From NCBI GenBank assembly GCA_907165135.1, contig OU015569.1:9238501-9302500 (forward strand): a stretch of DNA of 64,000 nucleotides, written 5' to 3'. Below are positions 15,001 through 25,899 of this stretch, piece by piece. This DNA is from Oikopleura dioica. Taxonomy: Eukaryota > Chordata > Appendicularia > Copelata > Oikopleuridae. The notes under the pieces are model-generated. The model ran no database searches and had not been told where the DNA came from. It saw only the letters and a program-made list of their open reading frames with translations. A program made the position numbers and the translations under genes. Within the stretch, counting starts at the first letter, position 1, and each line of letters opens with the position of its first letter.

Positions 15001-18000
15001 TCACGTCGCATTGGAGGGAACAAGCTGCGGTTCTGGCACGGAAGATTCCGAAAATATTCGCGTCCAACCTCAGTCAGAAAGGACCTTTAGCTCGTTTGGT
15101 ATTTCCAGAACAACGAATATCAATTTAACGCCGAATTGGCCGCTTATTGCTTCTCTTTCAATCACCATTATCCTTCTTATCTTGATTCTCCTTGTCTTTA
15201 GTACAGTATGGAGCCGAAAAGATCGTTCCTTTTCTCCTTGGCAGTATTGGAAGCCGAAATATCTTGCAACGGATATGCCTTATGTCTACCCACCGCTTGT
15301 TGCTAAAAACATGGAGCATAACTTAGATGAGGACCTTCTTGAAGAAGAAAATCAACAACGAGAAGATCACCTCACATCACAAGAACTATTCGACCGACTT
15401 GAGGATCAGAATCTTCAGATTGCATCACAAATGCAAAACCATCAAAGACAATTGCAAGAGTACTTCGAATCAATGCACCAAGAAGCTGCAAAGCTTCAAG
15501 CTTTCATTCAAAAAGCGAAGGAGCCGAAACAACAGTCCAACAGCAAGAAGGCTAACAAAATTCAAAAGAATGAGCTCGACCAAGTTACAGCAATCAAGAG
15601 CCGACAGACAATTACTGTTCAGGAAAAGAGTTATTTTTGTATCGTATTGAATGAGTTATATTTTTTAAGAAAATAAATAGGGCCTTTTTTACAAAAAGAA
15701 ATAAGTCTCCAAAGGATCAAACCGCGGCACGAGCTCTGATGACTACTGTTCAACAGCTACTGAATCAATTGAATCAAGGAAGAGTACTCATTACGGAAGA
15801 GATGGTTGATGCAGTACTTCAGAATAAATCTGACAAAAAGAACGGCCTTGAAGCGGGTGAGCAGGAAAAAATTGTCAAGGAAGAGATCGAGCTTGTCGAG
15901 AAACTTTGCACTGTGGATCTTGACTCTGAAGACGAACTAGCAAGACTTGTGAAAGAGGAAGCGGATCTTTTGGCTAATGCAAAGGACGAACAAGAGCGTA
16001 ATGAAATCATCGCAAATTACAGTGCTATGAAAGCGGCTTTGCAGAAGAGACGAAAAGATGATCTGGAGAAGCAAAAGGCCGCGCTTAGACAGCGACTTGT
16101 TGCGCGTCGCCGCCAAGATCTAGCCAAAAGGGTCTTTCCGGTCTTGATGAAGAAAATAATCAGCTTATCAAGGACATGGAAAACAAGACAGAGAAGATGC
16201 TTGCCGAAGAACGGTCTGGAGCAATTGTGGAGATGATGACAGCATCGAAACAAGTTCATAGTGACAAGAAAAAACGGATCAAGGCAGTTTACATGAACAA
16301 AATGTCGACTCGCGTGAAACCAGAGAACAAAGATCAGTTTGTGATCGCTGCTGATAATGCTATGGATCAGATAGAAAACGACTTCGCCGCAAAAATCCTT
16401 TCTGACTTGGAACGCGTCGACGAGTCTGGCTCAGTAGAATGGGAAGAAATCTGTAAAGCTATGGAAGCGAACTTCGCTAGCGAGCAAGACATTGCAACGG
16501 CGAAAGCAAATCATGACTACCAGCTGCTTGTTGAAAAACAAGCAGTTTTGGAAAATGTTCAAACTACAGAAATCGACGAGATCTCAAAAACTCTCCAAGG
16601 ACTTATCGAAAAGTACAGTAACGATCCGGATTCGATCTTGAATGATTTCAATCAGCAGATGGCGGAGTTAGAGGAAGGTTCGAATACTGAAAAACAGCGT
16701 CAGAATCAACGAATTCAAGAGCGCCTTAGGAATGGTTCTCTAAACTTATTTTATAATCGTACACATGATTATTTATGATGCACTTACATAACACTAGTTA
16801 AAGCTATTTAAAAATATAATAATTAATGAACCGCTTTCAAAGAAAACTGCACAAGGACAAAATAAAAGAAATCGAACGTGATGCACTTGCGAAGCTAAAA
16901 GCAATGAACGCAGTTGATCTCAGCGGTGATGACGAATTGGATGGTCAGTTCGCCCAACAACTAGCCGAGGTCGCGGACAAACAAGCATCAGAGCGAGAAG
17001 AACTCGAGCGTGAGTTGGCAGAAAAGGAAGCCGAAGAACAACGCCGACTTGAAGAAGAACTTGCTCGACAGCAGAAACAGACCATGTCAGAACTCAACGC
17101 CAAACAGCAAGCAGAAATTGAAGCGCGCCAGGGTAATCTTACAGACTCGCAAATGAAGATGATGCTCCTCGCTCATAGCAAAGCACAGGAAGAAGCCCAA
17201 GACGCACTCAATGATAAGCATGCTGCACAGCAAGATGCACTCAAAGCTCGACTAGCTAAAATGCGACGAGATAAGACCATGAAACTGGAAACGAACCAAG
17301 AAGAGGAAATGTCTAAGGAAAAAGAGCGAATTGACGAGGAAATTAAAGAACAAACACGTCAAAAGCAACTTGAAGCCGAGAAAGAAGCTGCGATGAAACT
17401 GATTGCTGATACTGGAGCTTCCACGGAAGAAGTCATTGATGCGATTATGGATCGACGACATCGAGCTGAAATCGAAGCATTCAATGCAGAGATGGATGAA
17501 GAGCTCTCTCGAAGACTCGAAGCTGCAACGGAGGACGGGGTTCTACCTGAGCATGCAAAGGCGAAAATCGAACATGACATGCAAGTGGAAAGAGCTGCAG
17601 GCCTTTTGAACTTGAAGGAAAAACACTACCAAGAGAAACTTGCAATGCTCACGGAACTCGCCCCACTTGCAGCTAAGAATGCTGAAAATGACAAGAAAAA
17701 ACTCGAAAAGGCACGCAAGAAAATCGAAGAAGAGCAAGCACAGCAAGAACGGGAGCTTGCCGCTGAGCGAGAGAAATGGGAAGCTGAGCAGAAACGGCTA
17801 ATGGAAGAGGAAATGGGCAAGTTTGAGTCCGAGCTCGATCAGAAACTTCTTGAAGAGGAACAGCGTCTGGCAGAAGAGCTCGAAGAAAAACAAAAACAAC
17901 GGGAAAAAGCGGAAAATGAGAAAAAGCAACAGCTGGAGGAAGAACTTGCTCAGAAACTTGCCGAAAACGCTCAAGCTGATCACGCAAGACTGTTGGCAGA

Positions 18001-18841
18001 ACATCAATCTCAAATCGACAAAATCTCAGCAAGACAGGGACTCGACAAGGCAAAAATGGCAGAACAAATCAAGAAACGCTTGGAAGCAAAGAAACAGATT
18101 GCGATGAAGGAAAAGCAAGTCGAAGTTGACGGCGATCATCAATTAGCTGTGGAAGATTTCGAAAAGAATCAAGTCGAAAAGATATCGGAGAGAAAAGCTG
18201 CTGCTGAAGAGGTCGAAGAAGAGGAAGAATTTGACGGACCCTTGACAGAAGCACAGCTTAAAAAGGTTCTCGCCGGATTGCCATTGCTCGGCTCTCTCAA
18301 CAACATCAAAAATTTCCTGCAAAAGAGTTTCCTCGATGAAGACGTCGTTTATGGCGATATAAATCCGATCGATATAAGCGAGCTCGATAAAGTTGAACTT
18401 CTAAACTATAACTACGCCATTTATTTGCTGAAATTCTTCAAATCAAATCTGAGAGCGGGAGACGCCACTAGAATTGTTATTTCTGAACCCATTCCGCAAT
18501 CCAAAAATGAGTTTGGAACCGATCTTTATGTCAGTGGCAATGATCTCGTCATAAGACGACGAGTTTTCTCTACTGAGCCAGGTAATTCTACCCGATATTA
18601 TTTCGATATCATTATTCAAGTCTTACCATTAGGATATTAATTTCTTTTTGAAGGTAAACTTGCAGTGGTGCTCTCTTGGGCATTCGCAACTGCTGTCGGC
18701 GAACAAAAGAAATCCAAGGGCAAAACTGCTGGCTTCGTTCAGCAGGTGTTCTTCCAAACTCAAAGTCTCCTCATGAACGAGGCATTCCTGCTCCTCAACT
18801 CAGACAACCGCCGCGTTCCCAAGGAACTCACTGAAAACTAA
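1..18841 (+). CDS. Giant Cys-rich repeat single-pass membrane protein with coiled-coil tail (5' partial)
   Basis: The gene is open in frame from the first base, so its start lies outside the window. To about 14160 it encodes dozens of Cys-rich units of the type CPAGYYC-x-G-x(n)-C-x-PCPxGTY, as in GCC2/GCC3 or ephrin-receptor-like modules. A less repetitive domain follows, with an RARR furin-type site at 14681-14692 and a beta-rich stretch before one hydrophobic helix at about 15140-15210. The cytoplasmic part is a long Glu/Lys/Gln coiled coil (about 15300-18230) followed by a compact C-terminal domain ending RVPKELTEN. Introns appear only in the tail: about 15644-15705 (boundary uncertain), 16730-16842 (GA-AG) and about 18583-18653. 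Two single-base frame breaks, in A-runs at 3454-3458 and 16126-16129, are each repaired by one added base. Function unknown; adhesion or matrix binding linked to a scaffold is inference. No named homologue recognised. Confidence 0.85.
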
Positions 18842-18932
18842 GCCTAAGACTACCGATCCTGCAATCCGATAAACACTGAAACAATGCCACAACTCTACAT
18901 GCAAAAGATTGTATATTTTTTTACTCACTGAA

Positions 18933-18938
18933 AATAAA
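18933..18938 (+). terminator. Poly(A) signal of the giant membrane-protein gene
   Basis: AATAAA lies about 90 bases after the stop codon at 18839-18841, in AT-rich DNA before the convergent UBE2C-type gene. It is the first canonical hexamer after the stop. Confidence 0.55.
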
Positions 18939-19116
18939 TTTTACCAACAAAATACGCGCGCCACATTAAATTCATGGGAGTTTGTCGTGGTAAGTCAGAC
19001 GTAATAACATGGATGGAATGTATTGTTTTGTAACATGTTTAAGTTGTTTTTAAGTAAAGTTCATTTGGTTGAAAAAATTGATATTCTGTAGAGGCGAAGT
19101 TCAAGGATGTTTATCT

Positions 19117-19833
19117 TCAGTTAGTTGACTTTGATTTGAAGTGTTCCTAGTTTGGAAAACATTAGAAGGTATAAACCAACACAAGGCGGTACCTTTACTT
19201 TGAGATTGTATGACTCTCTTTCTTTTACCCATTGATTGGCTGCTTGGGCATTCAGTGGCGAGTTGGGATTGGGATCATTCAAGAGTGATTGCAAGCTAAA
19301 AAAGGTTACGCCGGGAATGGTCAGTAGTTCCAAACCTGAGAAGAAGTCCGCGAATATCCATAGCAGCAGACCACTTTTCATTCAGAATATCGAGGCATAT
19401 TCTTCCTGCCATGTCAACATTGGGGTGCCAAACGGGAGACTAAAATCAAAGCTAAAGAAAGAAGAAAAAGAGTTATCTAACCGTGAACTTGCAATTTGGC
19501 GGCTTCAAGGGGTACTCATCAGAAAATTCCATTTGTAATTTCAGTTCCATCCCTTCGTAAGGACTATCAGACGGTCCGTGAATTGTACCAGCCCACTTGA
19601 AGAAATTTTCGCCATCGGGAAAAGCAGAGATGCCAGCGCTCATACAGCTGAAAAAATTTTAGCTTCGAGATCACCAAATAAAGCGGCACGTACCTTGGAT
19701 CAGTAAGAAGCTGGGAAAGCTCGGCATGAAGGCGCTTTGAGAGAATTTGGCCGCTGGTCTTCACATTGTTAGTACTTTTAGATTTCGCTCCCCCAACTCC
19801 GACATCCATTCCCGGAAGTGCGTTCTGTTCCAT
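19117..19833 (-). CDS. Ube2c: Ubiquitin-conjugating enzyme E2 C-like (APC/C E2)
   Basis: An E2 enzyme that would carry ubiquitin on a cysteine and prime APC/C substrates for mitotic destruction. Spliced from at least four short exons it reads [12 protein letters not shown], then [30 protein letters not shown], the HPNVD motif, the active-site stretch [13 protein letters not shown], and [20 protein letters not shown]. KRLxxEL, GISAFP and FKWxGTIHG are characteristic of UBE2C among E2s. Introns are about 30-50 nt; the last ends just before the final exon coding EHFKSKSTN-stop. The start at 19833 gives an N-terminal extension ([12 protein letters not shown]) of the length usual for UBE2C. It converges with the giant gene upstream and lies 580 bp downstream of the RhoGEF on the same strand, too far for a typical operon pair. 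Confidence 0.85.
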
Positions 19834-20413
19834 CCGAAACTAAATGAGTCGACTTTGAGATAGGTTGAAATTAGTCATTGGAAATTGAGCTCATGCAGTT
19901 GAGAAAGGAATGAGGACACTGCGTTTTAAGTTGAAGATATAGCATTTGAGGGAGATTCCTTTAGGAAATAGTACTTTTAAATTGATTACAGTGGGTCAGA
20001 ACTTGAGAACGTCAAACCAAAGGAATTTGGTTCTATAAATAGGGCAAACAAAAACGTTATTTAAGAACGAGTTTTTCCTTGAAATCGAAAACTTTGGAGG
20101 TCAGTGAAAGTCGGAGAATAAAAAAAGAAATTCAGTCACTTCAGAGTAGTGTAAAAAGCACCAGTATGTGACAATGACTACTGCTCCAAATGAATTTAGG
20201 TCTCATTGAAATTTTAGTATTTCGAAGAGGAAAAAAGAAGAAGTCAGAAAAATGAAGAAGTTTCTAGAGGTGGTGAGCAACTGATAAATCGATCGAAAAA
20301 AGTTCAATCAAATTTCGAGGCTGTTCTTCGAGAGGCTGAAATCGTCAGAGATAGAATTCTTTAAAAGGATTGAAGAATATTAGATAAGGAAATTAATTCA
20401 GTTATATAAACTA
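19834..20413. other. Intergenic, no gene seen
   Basis: About 580 bp between the RhoGEF stop and the E2 start, AT-rich with stops in all frames. It presumably holds the GEF 3' UTR and the E2 promoter or trans-splice acceptor. No repeat or RNA gene noticed. Confidence 0.5.
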
Positions 20414-23400
20414 TCAAATCCTTTCCTTGTTCTTGAGAGGTCGTGGTAGTGATCGGAAAAGATTCATTGGTGGCGGTACAGAACTCGTGGAGACGTTAGA
20501 TACATTCGCTTTTTTGGGTGAGGCTTCTTCGCTGGGTTCTCTGGTCAAGACAGACGAGCACACTTGTTTGAGGCGCAAGGCCCACTCTTCTGCGTCGGGT
20601 TTGAGAATTGGTTTGAAAACGGCACGATTGCCACTGCCGTTTATCGTTATCGTACCGTCAGATAGCTAACTCATTTGATAAATCCGTAATTGATTGACTA
20701 CAATTACCTCCCATGTCATTTTTCGCGTCGAAATCGAGTACTTAGGAATGTATTCCTTCGTACTTTCTGCTTTCTTGCAGATGATAGCGGCAGTTTCGAA
20801 GAGGAAACAGTGGCGTTCTCTATTCTTCTGCATTGGCAGAATTTTCTCGTTCTTGAGTACGACTTGTCCTTGAAGAATGAGCTCTGATCGCGGAACGCTG
20901 GAGTGCTGGAGCATCGCCAGGTGAATAGCGTCATTAGCTTTCCTGGGAATGTCCTCGACCATTTTCAGGGCTTCCTGTAGTTTACTCTTTGAGTGTGCAC
21001 TTCCAATCGAACACTGCTATGTTTAGGTTTTTTAAAAATCTGATTTACGTAAAAGAGCTGCTCTAGAACACAAAAAATAGAAGCATCGTTTGAAAATAAA
21101 ACCTTTGCCTGAAGCTCTCTGAGCAGCATTGTGTACTTGGGTATGCGTTGAACAGGCCAGATTAGACACGAATTCAGTGGCTGGGGAGCGTTTTTCTTTT
21201 GATGGACACCAGCAAAATAGCCTTCGGACTCGTTCGCAATTATTTCTGTCGATCTGAACGTACCGTTTGGGATCAGAAATGGATTAAAGACGGAGAAAAC
21301 CGTCATCCGTGAAATAGAAAACAGCGAAACTCGAAAACATAGTAATTAAGTGTCTCGCCTTTAAAATTCATAAGTAGTTACCTTTCTCTTCCCTTGCAGT
21401 ACTCGACATATAGTTGACAAAGTCGATCCGCATTAATAACAAAGCAGTGCGCTATATCGTCAACTTCAAGGGCTATCTGTAGCTGGGAGTAAAAGTCTTC
21501 GTGGAAGGCCAAGAGCTCCCGAATGTTCCCGAAAATTGCATCGACATTTTCACGAATCGGGGGAGGAGCTATTTTTTCCTTCGCAGCGGGAAGATAAATC
21601 TAGAACGGAATAATTCTAGCTCCCAAGTAACAACTTACTGTTAGACACAATTTGAGAATAGAAATACACTCAGCTTCTGTTTTGAGTAATTCTGCTTGCA
21701 ACAAGCTCTGTCTCTTTGTGTCCCCTTTCTTATTCTTTGACGCTTTCCCGTTTATGTTGTTTTGGTTATTGGGAAGTTCTAGAGACTCGAGATTATAGGG
21801 CGGGTTCTCCAGCTTCACTCCGGCATAACTATGCACATCGATATGTTTTTGCTTGATTTTATGCAGCCAGGCTTTGATCTTGCTCTTGTGCGCGTTCGTA
21901 TCGTTGATTTCACTTATTTCAAATATTTTCTGGATGGCACGGTTTAACTTTGGCAAATTAGCGGTAACTTGGGCAGGATTTAGTTGCATGTTCCTCTGCA
22001 TCTCATTCAGGGCGCATCTAATTCACAATAAACAGTGATTACTTGTCAATTGAACATACCTGCAGGAGTTTTGGAACATCAGAAAAATGTGTAACTGTTC
22101 GAGGACTTTTTTCTTTGCGGACCATGCTCGATGAACTTCCTGATCTGCTTGTCTCAGATTAGACAGCAAACCGATCACCAAGTCTTTAGTACTTCTCGCT
22201 TCTTCTGGTATAAGCTTCACGAAACTGTTTCCGTAGTTGTGGCCCATCGAAGTAGCATCGTTAAGCAGTTTCCGTTGAGCTGCATGCTTTTCTATTGCCT
22301 TCTGCAGCTGCGAGAGTTCCATTTCTAATTAAAGTGTTAAAAAATGAACTTGGTTTTGGAAAACTCACGATCTGAAATTTCTGGGTCGTAAATCTCACCA
22401 CTTTTATCGCTATATTCCTTTTTAAGACTATCAAGCGCTTGGAATACGTCGTCATAAGTAGTGTAAAACTTTATTGCCTTCTTGATTAACAACTTTCGAT
22501 CCTCAACCATGAGCTGTAAGCCAGACCAAACGGCGTTAACTTCCTGTCTCCGCGTGATTACTTCGTCAGCGTCGGGTTTGTTCGTTTGTTGGATCATCTC
22601 AAAGTCTTGCATAACTTGCTCAGTACGATCCATTACTGAGCCGTATTGCTTGAATTCTTGCTGGGTGAACTCGGCAGATTCCAGCGAATCTACTTTGCAA
22701 GGTGCTCCTTCGAACAGATGCTGCGCCTTCTTGAGCCAGCCAAGAGTCCAGGCAGCGTTCTGAAATAATTTTCAAAGGTTTTAACCTTTGGATACTCGTA
22801 CGTTTAGCGCTTCTTCCATTTGGCCTTGATGCTCCAAAAAGTTTTGGGTTTCTTCAACCAGTTGTTCGAAAAGTCGCTGTTCTTTGTTTAATTTCTATAA
22901 ACGACTTTAATCTTTTGAATAAGCGTGCTTGAGTGTACCTGTAAGTACTCTTCTGTTTTGTCTATATTTTCGTCTCTAATCATCAACAAGTCGCGACCAG
23001 CGCGGCCAAGGTCGAAGCACTTTCCTTGCTCCTTGATTTTGAACGCGTTTAGTTCCTGTATAAGATGGCCGAAGTCGGAACCACTTCTTTGAGTTTCTCG
23101 GTTAGCACTCTTGTTGTAGTTCAATCGCCACTTTTGAAGCTTTTCGCACTGTTCGTCCACTTCTTTCTCCCATTCAACGCGTGCCTTCGCAGCTTCAAGC
23201 CGCGCTTGGTCCGACGCTAGCTGAGAGTTCAGCTGACCTTATAAATTCGTTTTAAATTTGCCCAGCACAAAGCACTCTCATCCTTCGCCACAATAAAATA
23301 GATTCAGAACTTACCTTGCCCTTTCTCGATCGAATGAACGATGTCCAGAATGTGCTGTTCTGCGTAGGGATCAGATCTTTTCAGCCGAGCTACTAAATAC

Positions 23401-25495
23401 GCCCCTTCCGAGACGGTTATCTTCATCGCCACTAAACAATAAGCTCATTATCCTCATAGATGAAAGTGATTCTTGCCTTTAACTTCGCTTCGATTGCGCT
23501 CGAACTGCTGGACATCGCCTTGACCATCGCGTTGAACACGCAACTCATCGAAAATTTTCCAAATCTCTTTCACTTTTGTGTAAAACGATACGGCAGCTTC
23601 CAATAGCTCGCGTCGCGCTCGTACCTCATTTTGAAAAGCGTCCGTCAGATCTAACGAATTCAAGAGAAAGATAGCGAATCAAAGAACAACCTTTTAATGT
23701 TTGGCACTTGTTTCCGATGAACGAATGGTACTGCTCGAATTGAGTGGTTAGAGAATGTCCAGTACTGAGCAGCTTTTCGACGTTTGAATAAGTGTTTTGG
23801 CAGACGCGCTCGAACTCTGCATGCCTTTCCAAAAGCTTCGTCGCTCGTTCCTGGCTTTTCCCAATGGAAGTGGATTTGTCGAGAAATGGACGTCCGAGCT
23901 TGTTGATCCACTTAGATACTTTCTCCGCGTCTAGGTAAAAGGCGGCGATCTTGCGCGAGGTTTCAGCGCAATCGCGTACTCTGTCCCTCAGGCTTAGTAG
24001 CTCATCCAAAGCCTCGCAAATAATCTCCACCGAAGATGACATATCCAGCTGAATAAGGGTTTTAACGCTGTCTGCTCCGGGGCATCATCACAAAGGGTCA
24101 CTTTTAAAATCAAACTACTGCCTTTATCATTTTTAGTGACCCGAAGCTTTTGCATATGTTTTCATCTAATTTCTATGAGCTGTTCGTTGAAACTTCATGT
24201 TTAGTTTTTTTCATGGTTAACCGATAAATATACTTGTAAAGTTTCTTGGGGCATAAATGACAGTAAAGCTCTTCGAACAACAGTTTCAAAAAAATGTTCC
24301 AAAATTCGCTCATCGTTGGAATAATAATTGAATCGATGAAATTAACAGAAGCAAACCTCTGCTCATATATTTTAGCACAAGATCAACATACCTTAATACG
24401 CTTGTCATCGTCTGTAGTGTCTTGAAGAAATGCCAATAGTTTTTTGCCGCTCGACGCCACTGATTTATGGAGTTGATGGCACATTGTGCAGAATTCTTCC
24501 GCATTGATTGCCAGCGTCTCGTAGTCCGTTGTCGTCTCGAAGCCTGTTCTACGGTGGCACGCGTCCAAAAGGTCCTGCATGTGTCGAATCCAAGCGTCGC
24601 ACTGCCACTGAAAGTTGTCCCTTCCTTCCCAGAAGGAGGACGCTTCTTTCAAGATCTTGTTTCGCTCATTAAGTCCCTTTCAAAGGCGTTTTTTCTTGGG
24701 ACTAACGAGAATAGTGTGAAATATCAGCGCTCTTCTATCAGCGGATCAAACGTTCTCTTCAACGCCTGTTTCCTGAATGAGTTCGTTCCACTCCCTTTCG
24801 AGCTTTGAGCACATCGGTTCCAGAAGCGGCAAGAACCTAGCTCTGTCGACTGCTTTGTAAATCCACTCTTTATAGAGCTTTTCGGCTGATGCGCAAGCTT
24901 CGATATTCTTTTCGCGCAAGCGCTCTGTTTCAATTGCATCGCGGCCTATTCAGGGATAAATCATCATTGAATTTTACGCCCTGGGGATAACTCCCCTTGA
25001 CGAGCATGAAAAAAGTTTGTCCCGCTCCGATTTTACGCGCTATGTGGTCGAACTTGCAGCGATGTTCATTGACAGCGTCGAAAATGTAGTCTAAAAGTAG
25101 CTTTTAGAAACTGCCCGCTTAGGAAATAGACACAACTATACCTGACAAGTTCTCTTACTGACCTTTTATTGAAGACTCGGCATCGCGCGCCCGTATTACT
25201 TGAATCAAGTATTTTTCGGTTTGCTTCCAAACTTTACGTAGATCCGCGTTTTTCTGATTCAAGATGAGACTCTCACTCGTCTCGGGAGACACGGAGACAG
25301 ACTCAACCTCGATCAACGTCTTCTGAACGTTGGCTTGATTTCGCTTCTTCAGATTATTCGCTTGAAGTTGACACTTTAGCAACGAACATGTTAGTTCTTG
25401 ATATACCTTCTGTCAATTCCGGTGGGAAATCCTGGAGCCGCTTGTTTAGTTCTGTTAGCTCCCCGATTCTGTCCTGGCATCGTTGCTTTACGATG
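20414..25495 (-). CDS. Trio: Trio/Kalirin-like RhoGEF: spectrin-type repeats plus one DH-PH unit (5' end uncertain)
   Basis: A Rho-family guanine-nucleotide exchange factor. From the 5' side (high coordinates) the exons code a chain of helical spectrin-like repeats (for example 24383-24652 with WQCDAWIRHMQDLL, and 23660-24042 with YLDAEKVSKWINKL). A DH domain follows (about 21000-21600: FGNIRELLAFHEDFYSQL, then NSCLIWPVQRIPKYTMLLRE, matching the conserved LxxPVQRIxxYxLLLxEL helix). Next comes the linker PRKANDAIHLAML; the KANDAxH signature is that of Trio/Kalirin GEF1. The PH domain (20666-20962, 20414-20660) contains NRERHCFLFE. The chain ends LPRPLKNKERI-stop right after the PH domain. There is no SH3, second GEF or kinase part, and no SEC14 domain was found upstream. 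Introns are short; one at 25374-25410 fits only as GA-AG. The first exon is not resolved. Confidence 0.75.
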
Positions 25496-25632
25496 CTTTA
25501 GAATTACCGAATGCTATCATGAATGTAAGATATGTAGACATCCAAGAATAGACCGTGCTAAATATGGATCGAAAGACTAAAGACTAAAATGACAAAAATA
25601 GATACAAAATCGCAATTTCGTAAAGCGAAGAA

Positions 25633-25899
25633 TTATCTGAAGCTCATTCCTGCGCCTGTTGGCAGCGCCATTCCCAAACATTCGGCTGTTCCATTCAGCT
25701 CAACCTCGCTCTTCTTCTGTTCATTATTTTTTGGGAAGATCTTTTTCCTCGGATCGTCTTCTCTTGTGACAAGTGAGTCGTATTTCTTTTCGGATTTTTT
25801 ATTTCTTTTCGGAGTTGGACTCTGTATCTGGCGCGTTCCTTGCTCGGCAGCCAAGAGACCGTCGATCGCGGCGGTTTTTGCGGCGACGCGGCCGCCCAT
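25633..25899 (-). CDS. Small Lys-rich reading frame, unknown; possibly an exon of a longer gene
   Basis: An 88-codon frame starting MGGRVAAKTAAIDGLLAA with a Lys/Glu-rich middle and the ending LGMALPTGAGMSFR. The frame stays open a few codons upstream of the ATG (DKFRP) to a possible splice acceptor ending TTTTCGGGAG near 25910, so it may be an internal or last exon. It is on the same strand as, and just upstream of, the RhoGEF. I could not find an in-phase junction to the GEF's first visible exon. Composition looks coding rather than random, but no family is recognised. Confidence 0.4.
   Translation of the reverse strand: MGGRVAAKTAAIDGLLAAEQGTRQIQSPTPKRNKKSEKKYDSLVTREDDPRKKIFPKNNEQKKSEVELNGTAECLGMALPTGAGMSFR

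Noticed and set aside
17252-18254. Several minus-strand Ser/Phe-rich frames
   Set aside because: Mirror of the Glu/Lys coiled-coil codons, which produce Ser/Phe/Leu frames in reverse.
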